Shown here one piece after another: positions 36,237 to 45,957 of a stretch of 64,000 bases of DNA. This DNA is from Chitinophaga terrae (ex Kim and Jung 2007). Lineage in GTDB: Bacteria > Bacteroidota > Bacteroidia > Chitinophagales > Chitinophagaceae. The stretch is from assembly GCF_900107795.1 (NCBI RefSeq), contig NZ_FNRL01000029.1, positions 1 to 64,000 on the forward strand, given 5' to 3'. The first letter of the stretch is position 1. The number at the start of each line of letters is the position of its first letter. The notes below the pieces were generated by a model, which ran no database searches, was not told where the DNA came from, and was given only the letters and a program-made list of their open reading frames with translations. The translations under genes and the position numbers were made by a program.

Positions 36237-36779
36237 ATGCGCATTCTGACAGCAATATTAACAGCGGTAATGGTATGGGCGATAGGCTGCCAGCCTGCTC
36301 CGGCTTCCAAAACCCAGGTGCCGGTAGCGGAAGACAGTGTTTTTCTTACAGGTACTTTCTTTATAGTAAGGCATGCAGAAAGGAACCCGGGCGAGGATTC
36401 GACCCTGACGCCGGCTGGCCGGCACAGGGCGGGCGCGTTGTATAACCTGCTTAAAGATTCGCTGATCAGCAAGATCTATTTCACGCCCTATAAAAGAAGT
36501 ATCGAAACAGCCGACAGCCTCCGGTACTACCTGCATACGGATACCAGCTTTTACCAGGCAGATACCAGCGGCGAGAACCTCGTCTACCAGCTTACCCGCC
36601 ACAACGACTGGGGTAAACGGATACTGATCATCGGCCATTCCAATACCATCATTCCCATCCTCAGAAGCCTGAAAGTAGAGGGGCCACTCAGTCCTATCCA
36701 CGAAAACGATTATAACCGCCTATACCGCGTAAAAATGAGCCGCACAGGCACAGAGTTGACCGAGTCCTGCTACGAGTAG
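36237..36779 (+). CDS. Histidine phosphatase (phosphoglycerate mutase-like) lipoprotein
   Basis: A 180-aa protein with a lipoprotein signal (MVWAIGC, cysteine about residue 18). The histidine phosphatase motif is FIVRHAERNPG (about residues 41-51), with the second catalytic His in LIIGHSNT near residue 138. It resembles SixA-like phosphatases rather than glycolytic mutases. Substrate unknown. The stop lies 2 bp before the 36.8 kb palindromic repeat. Confidence 0.75.
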   Translation: MRILTAILTAVMVWAIGCQPAPASKTQVPVAEDSVFLTGTFFIVRHAERNPGEDSTLTPAGRHRAGALYNLLKDSLISKIYFTPYKRSIETADSLRYYLHTDTSFYQADTSGENLVYQLTRHNDWGKRILIIGHSNTIIPILRSLKVEGPLSPIHENDYNRLYRVKMSRTGTELTESCYE

Positions 36780-36780
36780 C

Positions 36781-36966
36781 GGTTTCACGCAGAGAGGCAT
36801 AAGGAGCAAAGAAGCATAAGAATTTTTGACCGGAGCGAATATTAAGAAAGCAAAGAAGGAGATTGTTCATATAATCTTTCCTTTTTGCTTTCTTATTTTT
36901 CTTAAAACTATATTCTTATGCTTCTTTGCTCCTTATGCCTCTCTGCGTGAAACCTCCGCGTGAAAC
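36781..36966. repeat. Dispersed palindromic repeat, copy 1
   Basis: Two 43-bp arms (36781-36823 and 36912-36954) are perfect inverted copies beginning GGTTTCACGC and ending GCGTGAAACC. A second inner stem pairs the AAGAAAGCAAA region with TTTTTGCTTTCTT. The core is asymmetric: the GGAGCGAAT module is on the left, as in copy 2. Beyond the right arm the terminus GCGTGAAAC is repeated at 36958-36966, and its last base starts the CTA stop of mgtE. It lies between convergent genes. Confidence 0.9.
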
Positions 36967-38348
36967 TACAAGAGGATGCCCCGCATAAGCGAATAAGCTA
37001 CCGTGAAGTAGATCAGCAGGCCGGTGACGTCCACGAGGGTGGCCACGAATGGGGCGGAGGAAGTGGCCGGGTCGGCCCCGCATTTTTTAAGGATCAGCGG
37101 TAACATAGAACCGGAGAGGGTTCCCCAGAGCACCACGCCGATAAGCGAGATGCCTACAGTGGCTCCGATAAGAACAGTATGTTCGCCGTATGTATGAAAG
37201 AGTGAGTTCCAGAGGAGGATCCTGATGAAGCCTATTAATCCTAATATGCTGCCCAGGAGTATGCCGGAGATGATTTCCCTTCGCATTACCCGCCACCAGT
37301 CGGTAACGGTGATCTCGCCCAGGGCCATTGCCTGGATAATGAGCGTGGAAGCCTGGGAGCCGCTGTTACCGCCGGAAGAGATGATCAGCGGAACAAAGAG
37401 CGCCAGTACCACTGCTTTGGCAATTTCATCTTCGAAGAAGCCCATGGCTGTAGCGGTGAGCATTTCGCCAATGAACAATACAACCAGCCAGCCTACACGT
37501 TTTTTTACCAGTCTAAGCAGGGGCATATCAAGGTACGGTTCATCCAGAGCCTCGGTACCACCGATCTTCTGGATGTCTTCTGTATGTTCTTCGTTAGCGA
37601 TCCATAACATATCATCGATGGTCACAATACCCAGCAGTACGCCGTTATCGTCAACCACCGGCAATGCCACGCGGTTCTCCATCCGGAAAACCTGTATGGC
37701 TTCTTCCTGGTCGTCGTTGGCATGGAGCGATACGAAACGGTCATCCATGAGGGTATGCACCACGGTATCAGGCGATACCAGGAGAAATTCCCTGATCCGG
37801 AAGTCGTCCAGCAATATTCCTTTTTCATCTATCACATAGATCACATCAATGGTTTCGCTGTCTTTACCATGCTCCCGGATATAATCCAGTACCTGTTTAA
37901 CAGTCCATTCTTCCCTTACGGCAATATAGTCGGGGGTCATGATACGACCCACGCTGTTTTCTTTATAGCCTAAGAGGGAAAGGGTGATGCGTCTCTCTTC
38001 GGGGTCGAGCAGTTTGATCAGCTCTTTTACTACTTCACTGGGAAGTTCTTCCAGAAAGGCTGTACGGTCGTCGGCAGGCAGTTCGTTCATCAACTCTGCT
38101 ACTTTAGCAGGGGTCAATGACCTTATAACATCTTCCTGCACTGGAAAATCAAGGATACGAAAAGCTGCAGCCGCACGGCCGATAGAGAGATTGTTGATGA
38201 TGATACCGGCGTCATCCGGCTCTTCGTGAATTAATTCGGCTATATCCGTAATCAACTGGTCGTCGAGGTATACCGATAGCTCACGATAATTCTTTTCTTT
38301 CACCAAGGTTTGGAATCTTTCCAGTAAAGCTTCATTTTCCATGTACAA
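36966..38348 (-). CDS. mgtE: MgtE-type magnesium transporter
   Basis: A 460-aa channel-like transporter. The MgtE N domain (about 20-130) with the LPADDRTAFLEELP segment, two CBS domains (about 140-265) that sense magnesium, and five C-terminal helices (from about 290) with the SGGNSGSQASTLIIQAMALGE pore motif are seen. It imports Mg2+ and closes when cytoplasmic Mg2+ is high. A second ATG lies 6 bp downstream. It stops on the palindromic repeat. Confidence 0.95.
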   Translation of the reverse strand: MYMENEALLERFQTLVKEKNYRELSVYLDDQLITDIAELIHEEPDDAGIIINNLSIGRAAAAFRILDFPVQEDVIRSLTPAKVAELMNELPADDRTAFLEELPSEVVKELIKLLDPEERRITLSLLGYKENSVGRIMTPDYIAVREEWTVKQVLDYIREHGKDSETIDVIYVIDEKGILLDDFRIREFLLVSPDTVVHTLMDDRFVSLHANDDQEEAIQVFRMENRVALPVVDDNGVLLGIVTIDDMLWIANEEHTEDIQKIGGTEALDEPYLDMPLLRLVKKRVGWLVVLFIGEMLTATAMGFFEDEIAKAVVLALFVPLIISSGGNSGSQASTLIIQAMALGEITVTDWWRVMRREIISGILLGSILGLIGFIRILLWNSLFHTYGEHTVLIGATVGISLIGVVLWGTLSGSMLPLILKKCGADPATSSAPFVATLVDVTGLLIYFTVAYSLMRGILL

Positions 38349-38399
38349 ATACCTCTGACTGCGAAATTAAAGTAAAATAGGCTGCTGCCGAAAGTCTTT

Positions 38400-39269
38400 C
38401 TATAATAATTCTGCTACATGCAGGCGGATATTGCTGCTTAATGTATCCGTAGGCAGGTCGTTAGCGTCAAAGCCAAAAGGATCTTCAATTTCCTCTGCGA
38501 TCAGCTCCAGGCTGGCCAGTACAAAGAAGATGAACACCACCATGGGAATAATGAGGTAACCCAGGCTGAATACATATCCAAAGGGCATGCTCATGATATA
38601 AAAGAAGATGAATTTCTTTATAAACACGCTGTACGAGAAGGGGATAGGGGTATTCCTGATCCTTTCGCAAGCCCCGCTTATTTCGGTAAAGCTCTGTAAC
38701 TCATTGTTTAATATGATCAGTTGTTCGCCGGTCAGTTGATTGTTCCTGTGCAGTTCCATGGTCTTGGCCATCATCTGCAAGGCCAGTTGATTAGGAACAT
38801 GCTTTTCTGGATCAATGGTCATCCCCGGCGCCTGTACCAGTTCTTCAGGCTTATACATTTTACGGAGGTGATTCTTCAGGGCAAAGGCATAGTTAGGGAT
38901 CATAGCCCTGAAATAATCGCGGGCTTCCTTATTGGTTGCCGGCAACATGGCCTGCAACTTCATCGCCAGGTTACGGCTGCTGTTAACCAGCGTACCCCAC
39001 TGACGGCGGCCTTCCCACCAACGGTCATACGCCGTATTGGTCCTGAATACTAATAACAAAGAAATAACAAACCCCAGCAAACCATGCATGATGGAAATGT
39101 TCTTTACCTCGCTGTTGGACGATAACTTCCATACAGATAACTCCAGCCAGGCAATAGCGGCCGAGTAAAGGGACAGGGCAATAAACATGGGGAACAGCTT
39201 GCGTACAGTATCCGCCTTATGGAAGCGGAATATGAATGTGAACCAATCTTTAGGATTATAGTTGATCAT
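38400..39269 (-). CDS. Bestrophin-family (UPF0187) membrane protein
   Basis: A 289-aa bestrophin homologue. The FRTNTAYDRWWEGRRQWGTLVNSSRNL segment (about residues 57-83) is the family mark, and DPFGFDANDLPTD lies at the C-terminus. Four hydrophobic helices are visible. Bacterial members form pentameric ion channels, sodium-selective in the studied Klebsiella protein. It follows mgtE in reverse orientation only by position; it is upstream of mgtE on the same strand with 51 bp between, so one transcript is possible. Confidence 0.85.
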   Translation of the reverse strand: MINYNPKDWFTFIFRFHKADTVRKLFPMFIALSLYSAAIAWLELSVWKLSSNSEVKNISIMHGLLGFVISLLLVFRTNTAYDRWWEGRRQWGTLVNSSRNLAMKLQAMLPATNKEARDYFRAMIPNYAFALKNHLRKMYKPEELVQAPGMTIDPEKHVPNQLALQMMAKTMELHRNNQLTGEQLIILNNELQSFTEISGACERIRNTPIPFSYSVFIKKFIFFYIMSMPFGYVFSLGYLIIPMVVFIFFVLASLELIAEEIEDPFGFDANDLPTDTLSSNIRLHVAELL

Positions 39270-39395
39270 ATATCTAGGTTAATGATGCGCAAAAAAAATA
39301 TTTTTCGGGCCGCAAACCTAAATTTTTTGCACATGATTTTGATAACTTATCGGTTTAACTTTATTTTACGTCTTTCTTTTATCTGAAACAGCGCT

Positions 39396-39794
39396 ATGAT
39401 AAAGCCATACTTGTACATTGATAAGTCTAAGGGCCGGGGCCGGGGAGTATTTACCAAAGAGAAAATTCCGGCAGGCACCAGGATAGAAACCTCTCCCGTA
39501 CTTGTCCTCTCTTATGATGATACCGAAATTGTAGATAAGACCAAGTTGCATAACTACATCTTCCTTTGGGGCGTAAGAGAAACCCGTTCATGTATAGCGC
39601 TTGGCTATTGTTCCATCTACAACCATGATTATAACCCTAATTGTGAGTATGAAATGGACTTTGACGCGGAAACCATGAGCATTATCACCATCCGGGACAT
39701 CAAGAAAGGCGAAGAGCTCTTTATCAACTACAACGGCGATGTAACAGATACCTCTCCCGTTTGGTTCGATATCAAGAAACGGAAGGAAGATTAA
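39396..39794 (+). CDS. SET-domain protein, candidate lysine methyltransferase
   Basis: A 132-aa protein consisting only of a SET domain. The GRGRGVFTKEKIPAGT segment (residues 13-27), YCSIYNHDYNPNCEY (with Asn76 and His77 of the SAM-binding NH pair) and GEELFINYNGD near residues 106-116 are the SET motifs. Eukaryotic SET proteins methylate lysines; bacterial ones are known mainly from pathogens and some environmental groups. No pre- or post-SET cysteines are seen. Substrate unknown. It lies alone between the divergent bestrophin gene and marR. Confidence 0.8.
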   Translation: MIKPYLYIDKSKGRGRGVFTKEKIPAGTRIETSPVLVLSYDDTEIVDKTKLHNYIFLWGVRETRSCIALGYCSIYNHDYNPNCEYEMDFDAETMSIITIRDIKKGEELFINYNGDVTDTSPVWFDIKKRKED

Positions 39795-39852
39795 CCCTCA
39801 TCCGGTTAACGAATTAAATGAGACAGTTTGATTCGTTTTTCTTTTATAAAAA

Positions 39853-39870
39853 TATATAAGCGCTTATATA
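39853..39870. promoter_or_regulatory. Operator-like palindrome 1 upstream of marR-hut
   Basis: TATATAAGCGCTTATATA is a perfect 18-bp palindrome 79 bp upstream of the marR start. It shares TATAAG-N2-CTTATA with the site at 39903-39916, 48 bp away centre to centre. Binding by the adjacent MarR protein is the natural reading. Confidence 0.6.
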
Positions 39871-39902
39871 AATTTCTTACATTTACGTTGAGAATTTAAT
39901 TG

Positions 39903-39916
39903 TATAAGTACTTATA
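39903..39916. promoter_or_regulatory. Operator-like palindrome 2 upstream of marR-hut
   Basis: TATAAGTACTTATA is a perfect 14-bp palindrome of the same pattern as palindrome 1. It overlaps TATAATTG (39915-39922), a one-mismatch -7 element, so occupation could block the promoter. Confidence 0.6.
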
Positions 39917-39948
39917 TAATTGACAGATAATAATTTAATAGCAATAGC

Positions 39949-40428
39949 ATGTCGTTTTACCCATCTCTCGGTTACCTTGTGTTTGGCAGCAGGCTTCGCC
40001 GCCTGAGCGAATACTTCCTCATGGAAGTGAATAAAGTGTACGAACAACAAGGCATTCCCTTCGATGCAAGCTGGTTCCCTGTCTTCTACCTTCTTTCACA
40101 ACACCAGCCTGTATCCATGATCGAGATAGCTGAACAACTGGAAATATCCCATTCGGCCGTTAGCCAGATGATCACCAACCTGAAGAAAAAAGGACTGGTA
40201 AAAACCACCCCCTGCAAAGAAGACGGCCGCCGGCAACTGGTAGCCTTTTCAAAAAAAGGCGAAGAAATGCTGCAGCAGATCCGCCCTGTCTGGGCCGCTA
40301 TCACCGCAGCCATGGACGAACTGGTTGCTTCCAATAAGCAAAGCCAGCAGGTGCTCGCAGGCATCGCCCAGATCGAACAATCCGTACAAATAAAACCTTT
40401 ATCTGAAAGGATAAGAGAACAACTATAA
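39949..40428 (+). CDS. MarR-family transcriptional regulator of the hut operon
   Basis: A 159-aa winged-helix protein. The recognition-helix segment ISHSAVSQMITNLKKKGLV (about residues 64-82) and the wing with CKEDGRRQLVAF are typical of MarR. It is the first gene of the cluster, 13 bp before hutH, and two palindromes of MarR type lie just upstream, so autoregulation and control of histidine use are likely. Other hut operons use HutC or HutP; the ligand here may be urocanate or histidine, which is a guess. Confidence 0.8.
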   Translation: MSFYPSLGYLVFGSRLRRLSEYFLMEVNKVYEQQGIPFDASWFPVFYLLSQHQPVSMIEIAEQLEISHSAVSQMITNLKKKGLVKTTPCKEDGRRQLVAFSKKGEEMLQQIRPVWAAITAAMDELVASNKQSQQVLAGIAQIEQSVQIKPLSERIREQL

Positions 40429-40441
40429 AATACACCAAACA

Positions 40442-42010
40442 ATGAACGATATCTTCAAATATGGAATCGACCAGCTGACAGTCCCTAAGGCAATCGCCAT
40501 CGCTTCAGGGAAACTGAAAGGGGTGCTTACCCCGGAAGTGATCAGCAAGGTGCAGACCAGCTACGGTTATGTACAAACGATCGTAAGCCAGCATACTACG
40601 GTATATGGCGTTAACACCGGCTTTGGTCCGCTTTGCGATACTAAAATATCGGAAGAAGATACCAGGGCGCTCCAGTACAACATCCTGCAAAGCCATAGCG
40701 TAGGCGTGGGAGAGCCTATTCCTGAAGAGGTTGCGCGGATCATGCTGGTAACCAAAGTACACGCCCTGGCGCAGGGCTACTCCGGCGCCGCACTGGCCAC
40801 CCTCGAACGCATCATCTGGCATATCGATAACCAGGTAACTCCCCTGGTGCCCGAAAAAGGCTCTGTTGGCGCCTCCGGCGACCTCGCTCCTCTTTCTCAT
40901 CTCTTCCTGCCTTTAATAGGTTTAGGCAAGGTATGGTATAAAGGCCAGGTAACTGATACTGCCGCCATGATGCAGGCAGAAGGCATTCAACCCATCGTGC
41001 TGGGCCCGAAAGAAGGCCTGGCGCTGATTAACGGCACACAGTTCATCCTTTCTTTTGCCGTGAAAGCAGTACAACGTTTATACAACCTGCTGGAAGCTGC
41101 CGATATTATTGGCGCCCTCTCGCTGGAAGGACTGATGGGCACTGCCAAACCTTTTGATCCGCGCCTGCACAACATCCGCCCATTCGCAGGCAACCAGCTG
41201 GTAGCACACCGGTTGAAAACCATGCTGGAACAGTCGGAGATCATGGAGTCGCATGTGGATTGCGGCCGCGTTCAGGACCCTTATTCCCTCCGTTGCATGC
41301 CGCAGGTACATGGCGCATCCCGTACCGCCTGGCTGCACCTGCTCGAACTTACTACCATAGAGCTGAACTCAGTGACCGATAACCCTGTTATCTTCAGCGC
41401 TGCCGATACCATCAGCGGAGGAAACTTCCATGGCCAGCCTATGGCGCTGCCGCTGGATTATGCAACTATCGCCGCGGCAGAAATCGGGAATATCTCCGAC
41501 CGCCGCTGTTACATGATGATAGAAGGCAGGTATGGGCTGCCTAAATTACTCATCCAGGACGCAGGTCTTAACTCCGGTTTCATGATCCCCCAGTATACCA
41601 CTGCTGCATTGGTTACAGAAAATAAAACGTTATGTTTCCCTGCCAGCGCCGACAGCGTACCTACTTCACTGGGCCAGGAAGACCATGTTTCCATGGGCTC
41701 TATCAGCGGGCGAAAACTGAACCAGGTGATCAGCAATGTAGAATACATACTCGCTATTGAATTGCTGTATGCCGCACAGGCCGTGGATTTCAGGCGACCG
41801 TTGAAGTCAGGCCCCATCCTTGAAGCAGTGCATCAATATACCCGCTCCAAAGTATCGTTCGCGAACAAAGACAGGATATTCGCCAACGACATAGCCGCTC
41901 TTCATACCATTGTACAGGACCAGTCGCTGGTTCGTGTAGCCAACGAAACGGCCGCCCAACATCAACTTAACTTAAACGGATTATACAATGACCAGTTTGG
42001 ACTTTATTAA
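40442..42010 (+). CDS. hutH: Histidine ammonia-lyase
   Basis: A 522-aa enzyme that removes ammonia from L-histidine to give urocanate. The MIO cofactor forms from Ala-Ser-Gly in [13 protein letters not shown] (about residues 141-153). YGVNTGFG (about residues 54-61) and the GNFHGQP and [11 protein letters not shown] segments complete the active site. Length fits. It overlaps hutU by 23 bp. Confidence 0.95.
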   Translation: MNDIFKYGIDQLTVPKAIAIASGKLKGVLTPEVISKVQTSYGYVQTIVSQHTTVYGVNTGFGPLCDTKISEEDTRALQYNILQSHSVGVGEPIPEEVARIMLVTKVHALAQGYSGAALATLERIIWHIDNQVTPLVPEKGSVGASGDLAPLSHLFLPLIGLGKVWYKGQVTDTAAMMQAEGIQPIVLGPKEGLALINGTQFILSFAVKAVQRLYNLLEAADIIGALSLEGLMGTAKPFDPRLHNIRPFAGNQLVAHRLKTMLEQSEIMESHVDCGRVQDPYSLRCMPQVHGASRTAWLHLLELTTIELNSVTDNPVIFSAADTISGGNFHGQPMALPLDYATIAAAEIGNISDRRCYMMIEGRYGLPKLLIQDAGLNSGFMIPQYTTAALVTENKTLCFPASADSVPTSLGQEDHVSMGSISGRKLNQVISNVEYILAIELLYAAQAVDFRRPLKSGPILEAVHQYTRSKVSFANKDRIFANDIAALHTIVQDQSLVRVANETAAQHQLNLNGLYNDQFGLY

Positions 42011-43664
42011 TAAATACGCGGCGCACCCGCATTACAAAGCCCCACGTGGCAATACGCTTCACGCCAAATCATGGCAAACGGAAGCCCCGCTTCGCATGTT
42101 GTTGAACAACCTGGATGCGGCAGTAGCAGAAAATCCTGATGAGCTGGTAGTTTACGGGGGCATAGGCCAGGCGGCCCGCAACCGGGAGTCGCTGCAACGC
42201 ATTATCGAACTCCTGCTGGAACTGGATGAAGACCATTCACTGCTTGTTCAATCAGGCAAGCCCGTAGGTATTGTACGCACCCATCCCCATGCGCCGCGGG
42301 TAATGATCGCCAACAGCAACCTGGTTCCCAAATGGGCAACCTGGGAGCATTTCAATGAACTGAGAGCAAAAGGACTCATGATGTACGGCCAGATGACGGC
42401 CGGTAGCTGGATCTATATCGGCACCCAGGGCATCCTGCAGGGTACTTATGAAACCTTTATGGAGTGCGGCCGCCAGCATTTTAACGGCAACCTTAAAGGA
42501 AAGCTGCTTGTCACTGCCGGGATTGGAGGAATGGGAGGAGCGCAGCCCCTGGCCGCAACCATGGCCGGAGCTGTATTCATTGGCGCAGATGTAGACCCTG
42601 TACGCATACAAAAAAGGCTCGATACCCGCTATATCGATAAAATGACCCATTCATATGAAGAAGCTATCCGGTGGGCAAAAGCGGCGCTTGAAAAAGGCGA
42701 GGCGCTGTCTATCGGGTTGGTGAGCGATGCCGGCGATATGCTTGAAAGAATGCTGAAAGATAATATCATCCCGGATATCCTTACAGATCAAACCTCGGCG
42801 CATGATCCGCTGAACGGGTATGTTCCCAATGGTCTTACCCTCGAAGAAGCGGCAAAGTTAAGAACTGAAGATCCTGCGGCTTACAAAGCCCGTTCACTGA
42901 AAAGCATGGCCCGCCATGTAGGTTTCATGCTGGAGATGCAGCGCAAAGGCGCGGTAACATTCGATTACGGCAACAACCTGCGCGAATTTGCAAAAGAAGG
43001 AGGCGAGCCCGACGCATTTAATTTCCCGGGTTTCACGCCGGCGTATATACGACCTTTGTTCTGTGAAGGAAAAGGTCCTTTCCGTTGGGTAGCCCTCTCC
43101 GGCGACCCTGAGGACATTTACACCACAGATCAGGCATTAATGGAAGCATTCCCGGAGAACACTCACCTCATCAACTGGTTAAAACAGGCAAGGGAAAAGA
43201 TCGCCTTCCAGGGGCTGCCAGCGCGGATTTGCTGGTTAGGATTGGGAGAAAGGGAAAAAGCTGGTCTGATCTTTAATGAACTGGTAAGAACAGGCAAGGT
43301 AAAAGCGCCGATCGTGATAGGCCGCGATCACCTCGACTGCGGTTCAGTTGCTTCTCCGAACAGGGAAACAGAAGCCATGAAAGACGGGTCAGATGCAGTT
43401 AGCGACTGGACCCTGCTGAACCTGATGGCTAACACGGGAGGCGGCGCTACCTGGGTTTCTTTCCATCATGGAGGCGGCGTAGGAATGGGATACTCGCAAC
43501 ATGCCGGGATGGTTGTGCTGGCAGATGGAACAGACCGCGCAGCGGCCTGCCTCAAACGGGTGCTGTTCAATGATCCCGCCATGGGAATTTTCAGGCATGC
43601 CGATGCAGGCTATGAAAAAGCGCTGGAGTTGTCGCATAAATTCGGTATCAATGTTTCCCGCTAA
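41988..43664 (+). CDS. hutU: Urocanate hydratase
   Basis: A 558-aa NAD-containing enzyme that hydrates urocanate to imidazolonepropionate. The [11 protein letters not shown] and [23 protein letters not shown] segments, the [13 protein letters not shown] site and the [18 protein letters not shown] region with the catalytic Cys are typical. It overlaps hutH and precedes hutI by about 70 bp with a hairpin in between. Confidence 0.95.
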   Translation: MTSLDFINKYAAHPHYKAPRGNTLHAKSWQTEAPLRMLLNNLDAAVAENPDELVVYGGIGQAARNRESLQRIIELLLELDEDHSLLVQSGKPVGIVRTHPHAPRVMIANSNLVPKWATWEHFNELRAKGLMMYGQMTAGSWIYIGTQGILQGTYETFMECGRQHFNGNLKGKLLVTAGIGGMGGAQPLAATMAGAVFIGADVDPVRIQKRLDTRYIDKMTHSYEEAIRWAKAALEKGEALSIGLVSDAGDMLERMLKDNIIPDILTDQTSAHDPLNGYVPNGLTLEEAAKLRTEDPAAYKARSLKSMARHVGFMLEMQRKGAVTFDYGNNLREFAKEGGEPDAFNFPGFTPAYIRPLFCEGKGPFRWVALSGDPEDIYTTDQALMEAFPENTHLINWLKQAREKIAFQGLPARICWLGLGEREKAGLIFNELVRTGKVKAPIVIGRDHLDCGSVASPNRETEAMKDGSDAVSDWTLLNLMANTGGGATWVSFHHGGGVGMGYSQHAGMVVLADGTDRAAACLKRVLFNDPAMGIFRHADAGYEKALELSHKFGINVSR

Positions 43665-43675
43665 AAAGATATAAT

Positions 43676-43716
43676 GCAAGAGGCAAAGGAGATGAATATT
43701 CTGTTTTGCCTCTTGC
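43676..43716 (+). other. Hairpin between hutU and hutI
   Basis: GCAAGAGGCAAA (43676-43687) pairs perfectly with TTTGCCTCTTGC (43705-43716), 12 bp with a 17-nt loop. No T-run follows. It may stabilise or process the operon mRNA. The arm (GAGGCAAAGGAG) resembles pieces of the dispersed palindromic repeat. Confidence 0.6.
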
Positions 43717-43732
43717 CTGAAAAACTGACTAT

Positions 43733-44959
43733 ATGAAAACGTTAACAGGACCATTTACCCAATTGCTACCCTTGAACAACCTGGGCGTTAAAGGACCGTT
43801 ACACGATGAACAACTGGAGGTATTTGAAAATGCCGGTATCGTGGAAGAAGATGGTAAGATCGTGGCGGTTGGGGAGTTTGAGGCGTTAAGGATGCAGTTC
43901 CAGGGTTGTGAAATTGCGTTTATTGACACGCCTATGGTAGTACTGCCCGGGTTTGTCGACTGCCATACGCATATTTGTTTTGATGGCAGCAGGAGCAGGG
44001 ATTATGCCATGAGAATAGCAGGTAAAAGTTACCTGGAAATTGCCCGTGCCGGAGGCGGAATATGGGATTCTGTTACAAAAACAAGGCAGGCCGACCTGGT
44101 TACCTTAACTGAAAATACAGTGGCAAGGGCTAACAGGCATTTGAAAGACGGGGTTACTACCATTGAAGTGAAAAGCGGGTATGGACTGAGCCTGGAAGAA
44201 GAGCTGAAAATGCTAAGGGCGATCCAGAAAGCAGGCATGCACACCCAGGCAACATTGATCGCTACCTGCCTGGCAGCGCATATGAAGCCCCGTGATTTTG
44301 AAGGCACCGCCGGCGCCTACCTGCAATGGATACTCGAAGAACTGTTGCCGGTAGTGCAACTGGAAGAATTAACGAAGCGTATAGATATCTTTGTGGAGGA
44401 GACTGCATTTTCGCCGGAAGAAGCGACCTGGTTTTTACAACAGGCTACAGCCAGAGGTTTTGCAGCCACGGTACATGCCGACCAGTTCACTGCCGGAGGT
44501 TCAGCCGTTGCAGCCAAGGCTGGCGCAGTTTCTGCGGATCACCTGGAAGCCAGTACGGAAATTGAAATAGCATTAATGGCCGGTTCAGAAACGGTAGCGG
44601 TGGTATTACCGGGCGCCTCGCTTGGCCTGGGCATGGGTTATGCGCCAGCGCGCAAATTGTTAAACGCCGGTGCAAGCGTTGCGATAGCCAGTGACTGGAA
44701 CCCCGGTTCTGCACCCATGGGAGATCTGCTGATGCAGGCTGCTGTCATGAGCGCAGCAGAAAAGTTATCAACAGCCGAAGTATTGGCAGGCTTAACTTTC
44801 AGGGCGGCAAAAGCTTTGCAGCTCACTGATGTGGGTAAGCTGGAAGCCGGGTACCAGGCCGATTTCCAGGGATACCCAACCGCCGACTACAGGGATATCC
44901 TGTATTACCAGGGAAAAATGAAACCAACAGCAGTTTGGAAAAAAGGCAACTTGATATGA
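43733..44959 (+). CDS. hutI: Imidazolonepropionase
   Basis: A 408-aa amidohydrolase that opens imidazolonepropionate to formiminoglutamate. The metal motif HTHICFDGSR (about residues 78-87), the TTIEVKSGYGLS segment, the VHADQF His and the IASDWNPGSAP Asp segment are all present. The TGA stop overlaps the hutG ATG (ATGA). Length fits. Confidence 0.95.
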   Translation: MKTLTGPFTQLLPLNNLGVKGPLHDEQLEVFENAGIVEEDGKIVAVGEFEALRMQFQGCEIAFIDTPMVVLPGFVDCHTHICFDGSRSRDYAMRIAGKSYLEIARAGGGIWDSVTKTRQADLVTLTENTVARANRHLKDGVTTIEVKSGYGLSLEEELKMLRAIQKAGMHTQATLIATCLAAHMKPRDFEGTAGAYLQWILEELLPVVQLEELTKRIDIFVEETAFSPEEATWFLQQATARGFAATVHADQFTAGGSAVAAKAGAVSADHLEASTEIEIALMAGSETVAVVLPGASLGLGMGYAPARKLLNAGASVAIASDWNPGSAPMGDLLMQAAVMSAAEKLSTAEVLAGLTFRAAKALQLTDVGKLEAGYQADFQGYPTADYRDILYYQGKMKPTAVWKKGNLI

Positions 44960-45957
44960 TCACAACAGCAAACTACCGGCCTACAGCAACAGGCATATGG
45001 ACAGGACGCACAGACGGAACTTCCGTTGAACAGTTAAGATGGCACCAGGTTATCAGGACTGCCAACCTGCTGGAAGCCCCGCTTCCCCTTTTGCAAAAAG
45101 GACAGAAAGGTATAGCCTTCTTAGGCTTCGCATCCGACGAAGGAGTAAGGCGCAACAAAGGCCGGGCAGGTGCAGCAGAAGGACCTGTAGCGCTAAGGAA
45201 TGTAATGGGCAGCTTCCCTGTTCATTTTCCTGGTGATGTTGTATTGCTGGACGCAGGTGATGTGATCTGTGTAGGCAAGGAGCTGGAAAACGCTCAGGCG
45301 GTGCTGGCACAGGCAGTATTGGCTTTGCTGAATGCCGGCTATTTTCCTGTATTACTGGGAGGGGGGCACGAAATCACCTACGGCCACGTTACTGGCCTTA
45401 GGCAGTATGCAGCCGCCCAGCAACTGGGATATATCAACTTTGACGCGCATTTTGATATCCGCATCCCTGAAGCCGAAGGCGCCAGCAGCGGCACCGGTTT
45501 CTGGCAATTAGCACAGGACAGCAAAACCGCCGGCAGGCCATTTCATTACCTGGCCCTTGGCATCCAGCAGAATGGAAATACCCGCCAGCTGTTCAATATT
45601 GCAGGGGAAGAAGAAGTAACCTATGTAGGAGCTGACGCTTTTCACCTGAATGATAAAGACACCGTTTTTGCAGCAATACAACATTTCCTCAGCCAGGTAG
45701 ATAAAGTATACCTCACCACATGCATGGACGTATTTGCATCTGCATTTGCGCCGGGTGTAAGTGCAACCGCTTATAACGGCATACTCCCGAATGGGCTTAT
45801 GTTGCAGGCATTTCGCCAGATCCTGGGCAGTGGGAAAGTGATCAGTGCAGATGTGGCAGAGTTGAACCCATCGCTGGATGTGGATAACCGGACAGCTAAA
45901 CTGGCTGCTTCGCTGATCTTTGAAATAGTGATGGCTTATTGCGGGGAAGCCTCCTGA
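44956..45957 (+). CDS. hutG: Formimidoylglutamase (arginase family)
   Basis: A 333-aa enzyme from the ATG at 44956, which overlaps the hutI stop by 4 bp; the upstream frame is only an extension into hutI. It hydrolyses formiminoglutamate to glutamate and formamide. Manganese-site motifs are GGGHEITYGH and NFDAHFDIR. In the third motif, usually SxDxD, the sequence is TTCMDVF, so the first Asp is replaced by Cys. FAPGVSA follows. The operon context keeps the call strong. Confidence 0.85.
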   Translation: MITTANYRPTATGIWTGRTDGTSVEQLRWHQVIRTANLLEAPLPLLQKGQKGIAFLGFASDEGVRRNKGRAGAAEGPVALRNVMGSFPVHFPGDVVLLDAGDVICVGKELENAQAVLAQAVLALLNAGYFPVLLGGGHEITYGHVTGLRQYAAAQQLGYINFDAHFDIRIPEAEGASSGTGFWQLAQDSKTAGRPFHYLALGIQQNGNTRQLFNIAGEEEVTYVGADAFHLNDKDTVFAAIQHFLSQVDKVYLTTCMDVFASAFAPGVSATAYNGILPNGLMLQAFRQILGSGKVISADVAELNPSLDVDNRTAKLAASLIFEIVMAYCGEAS

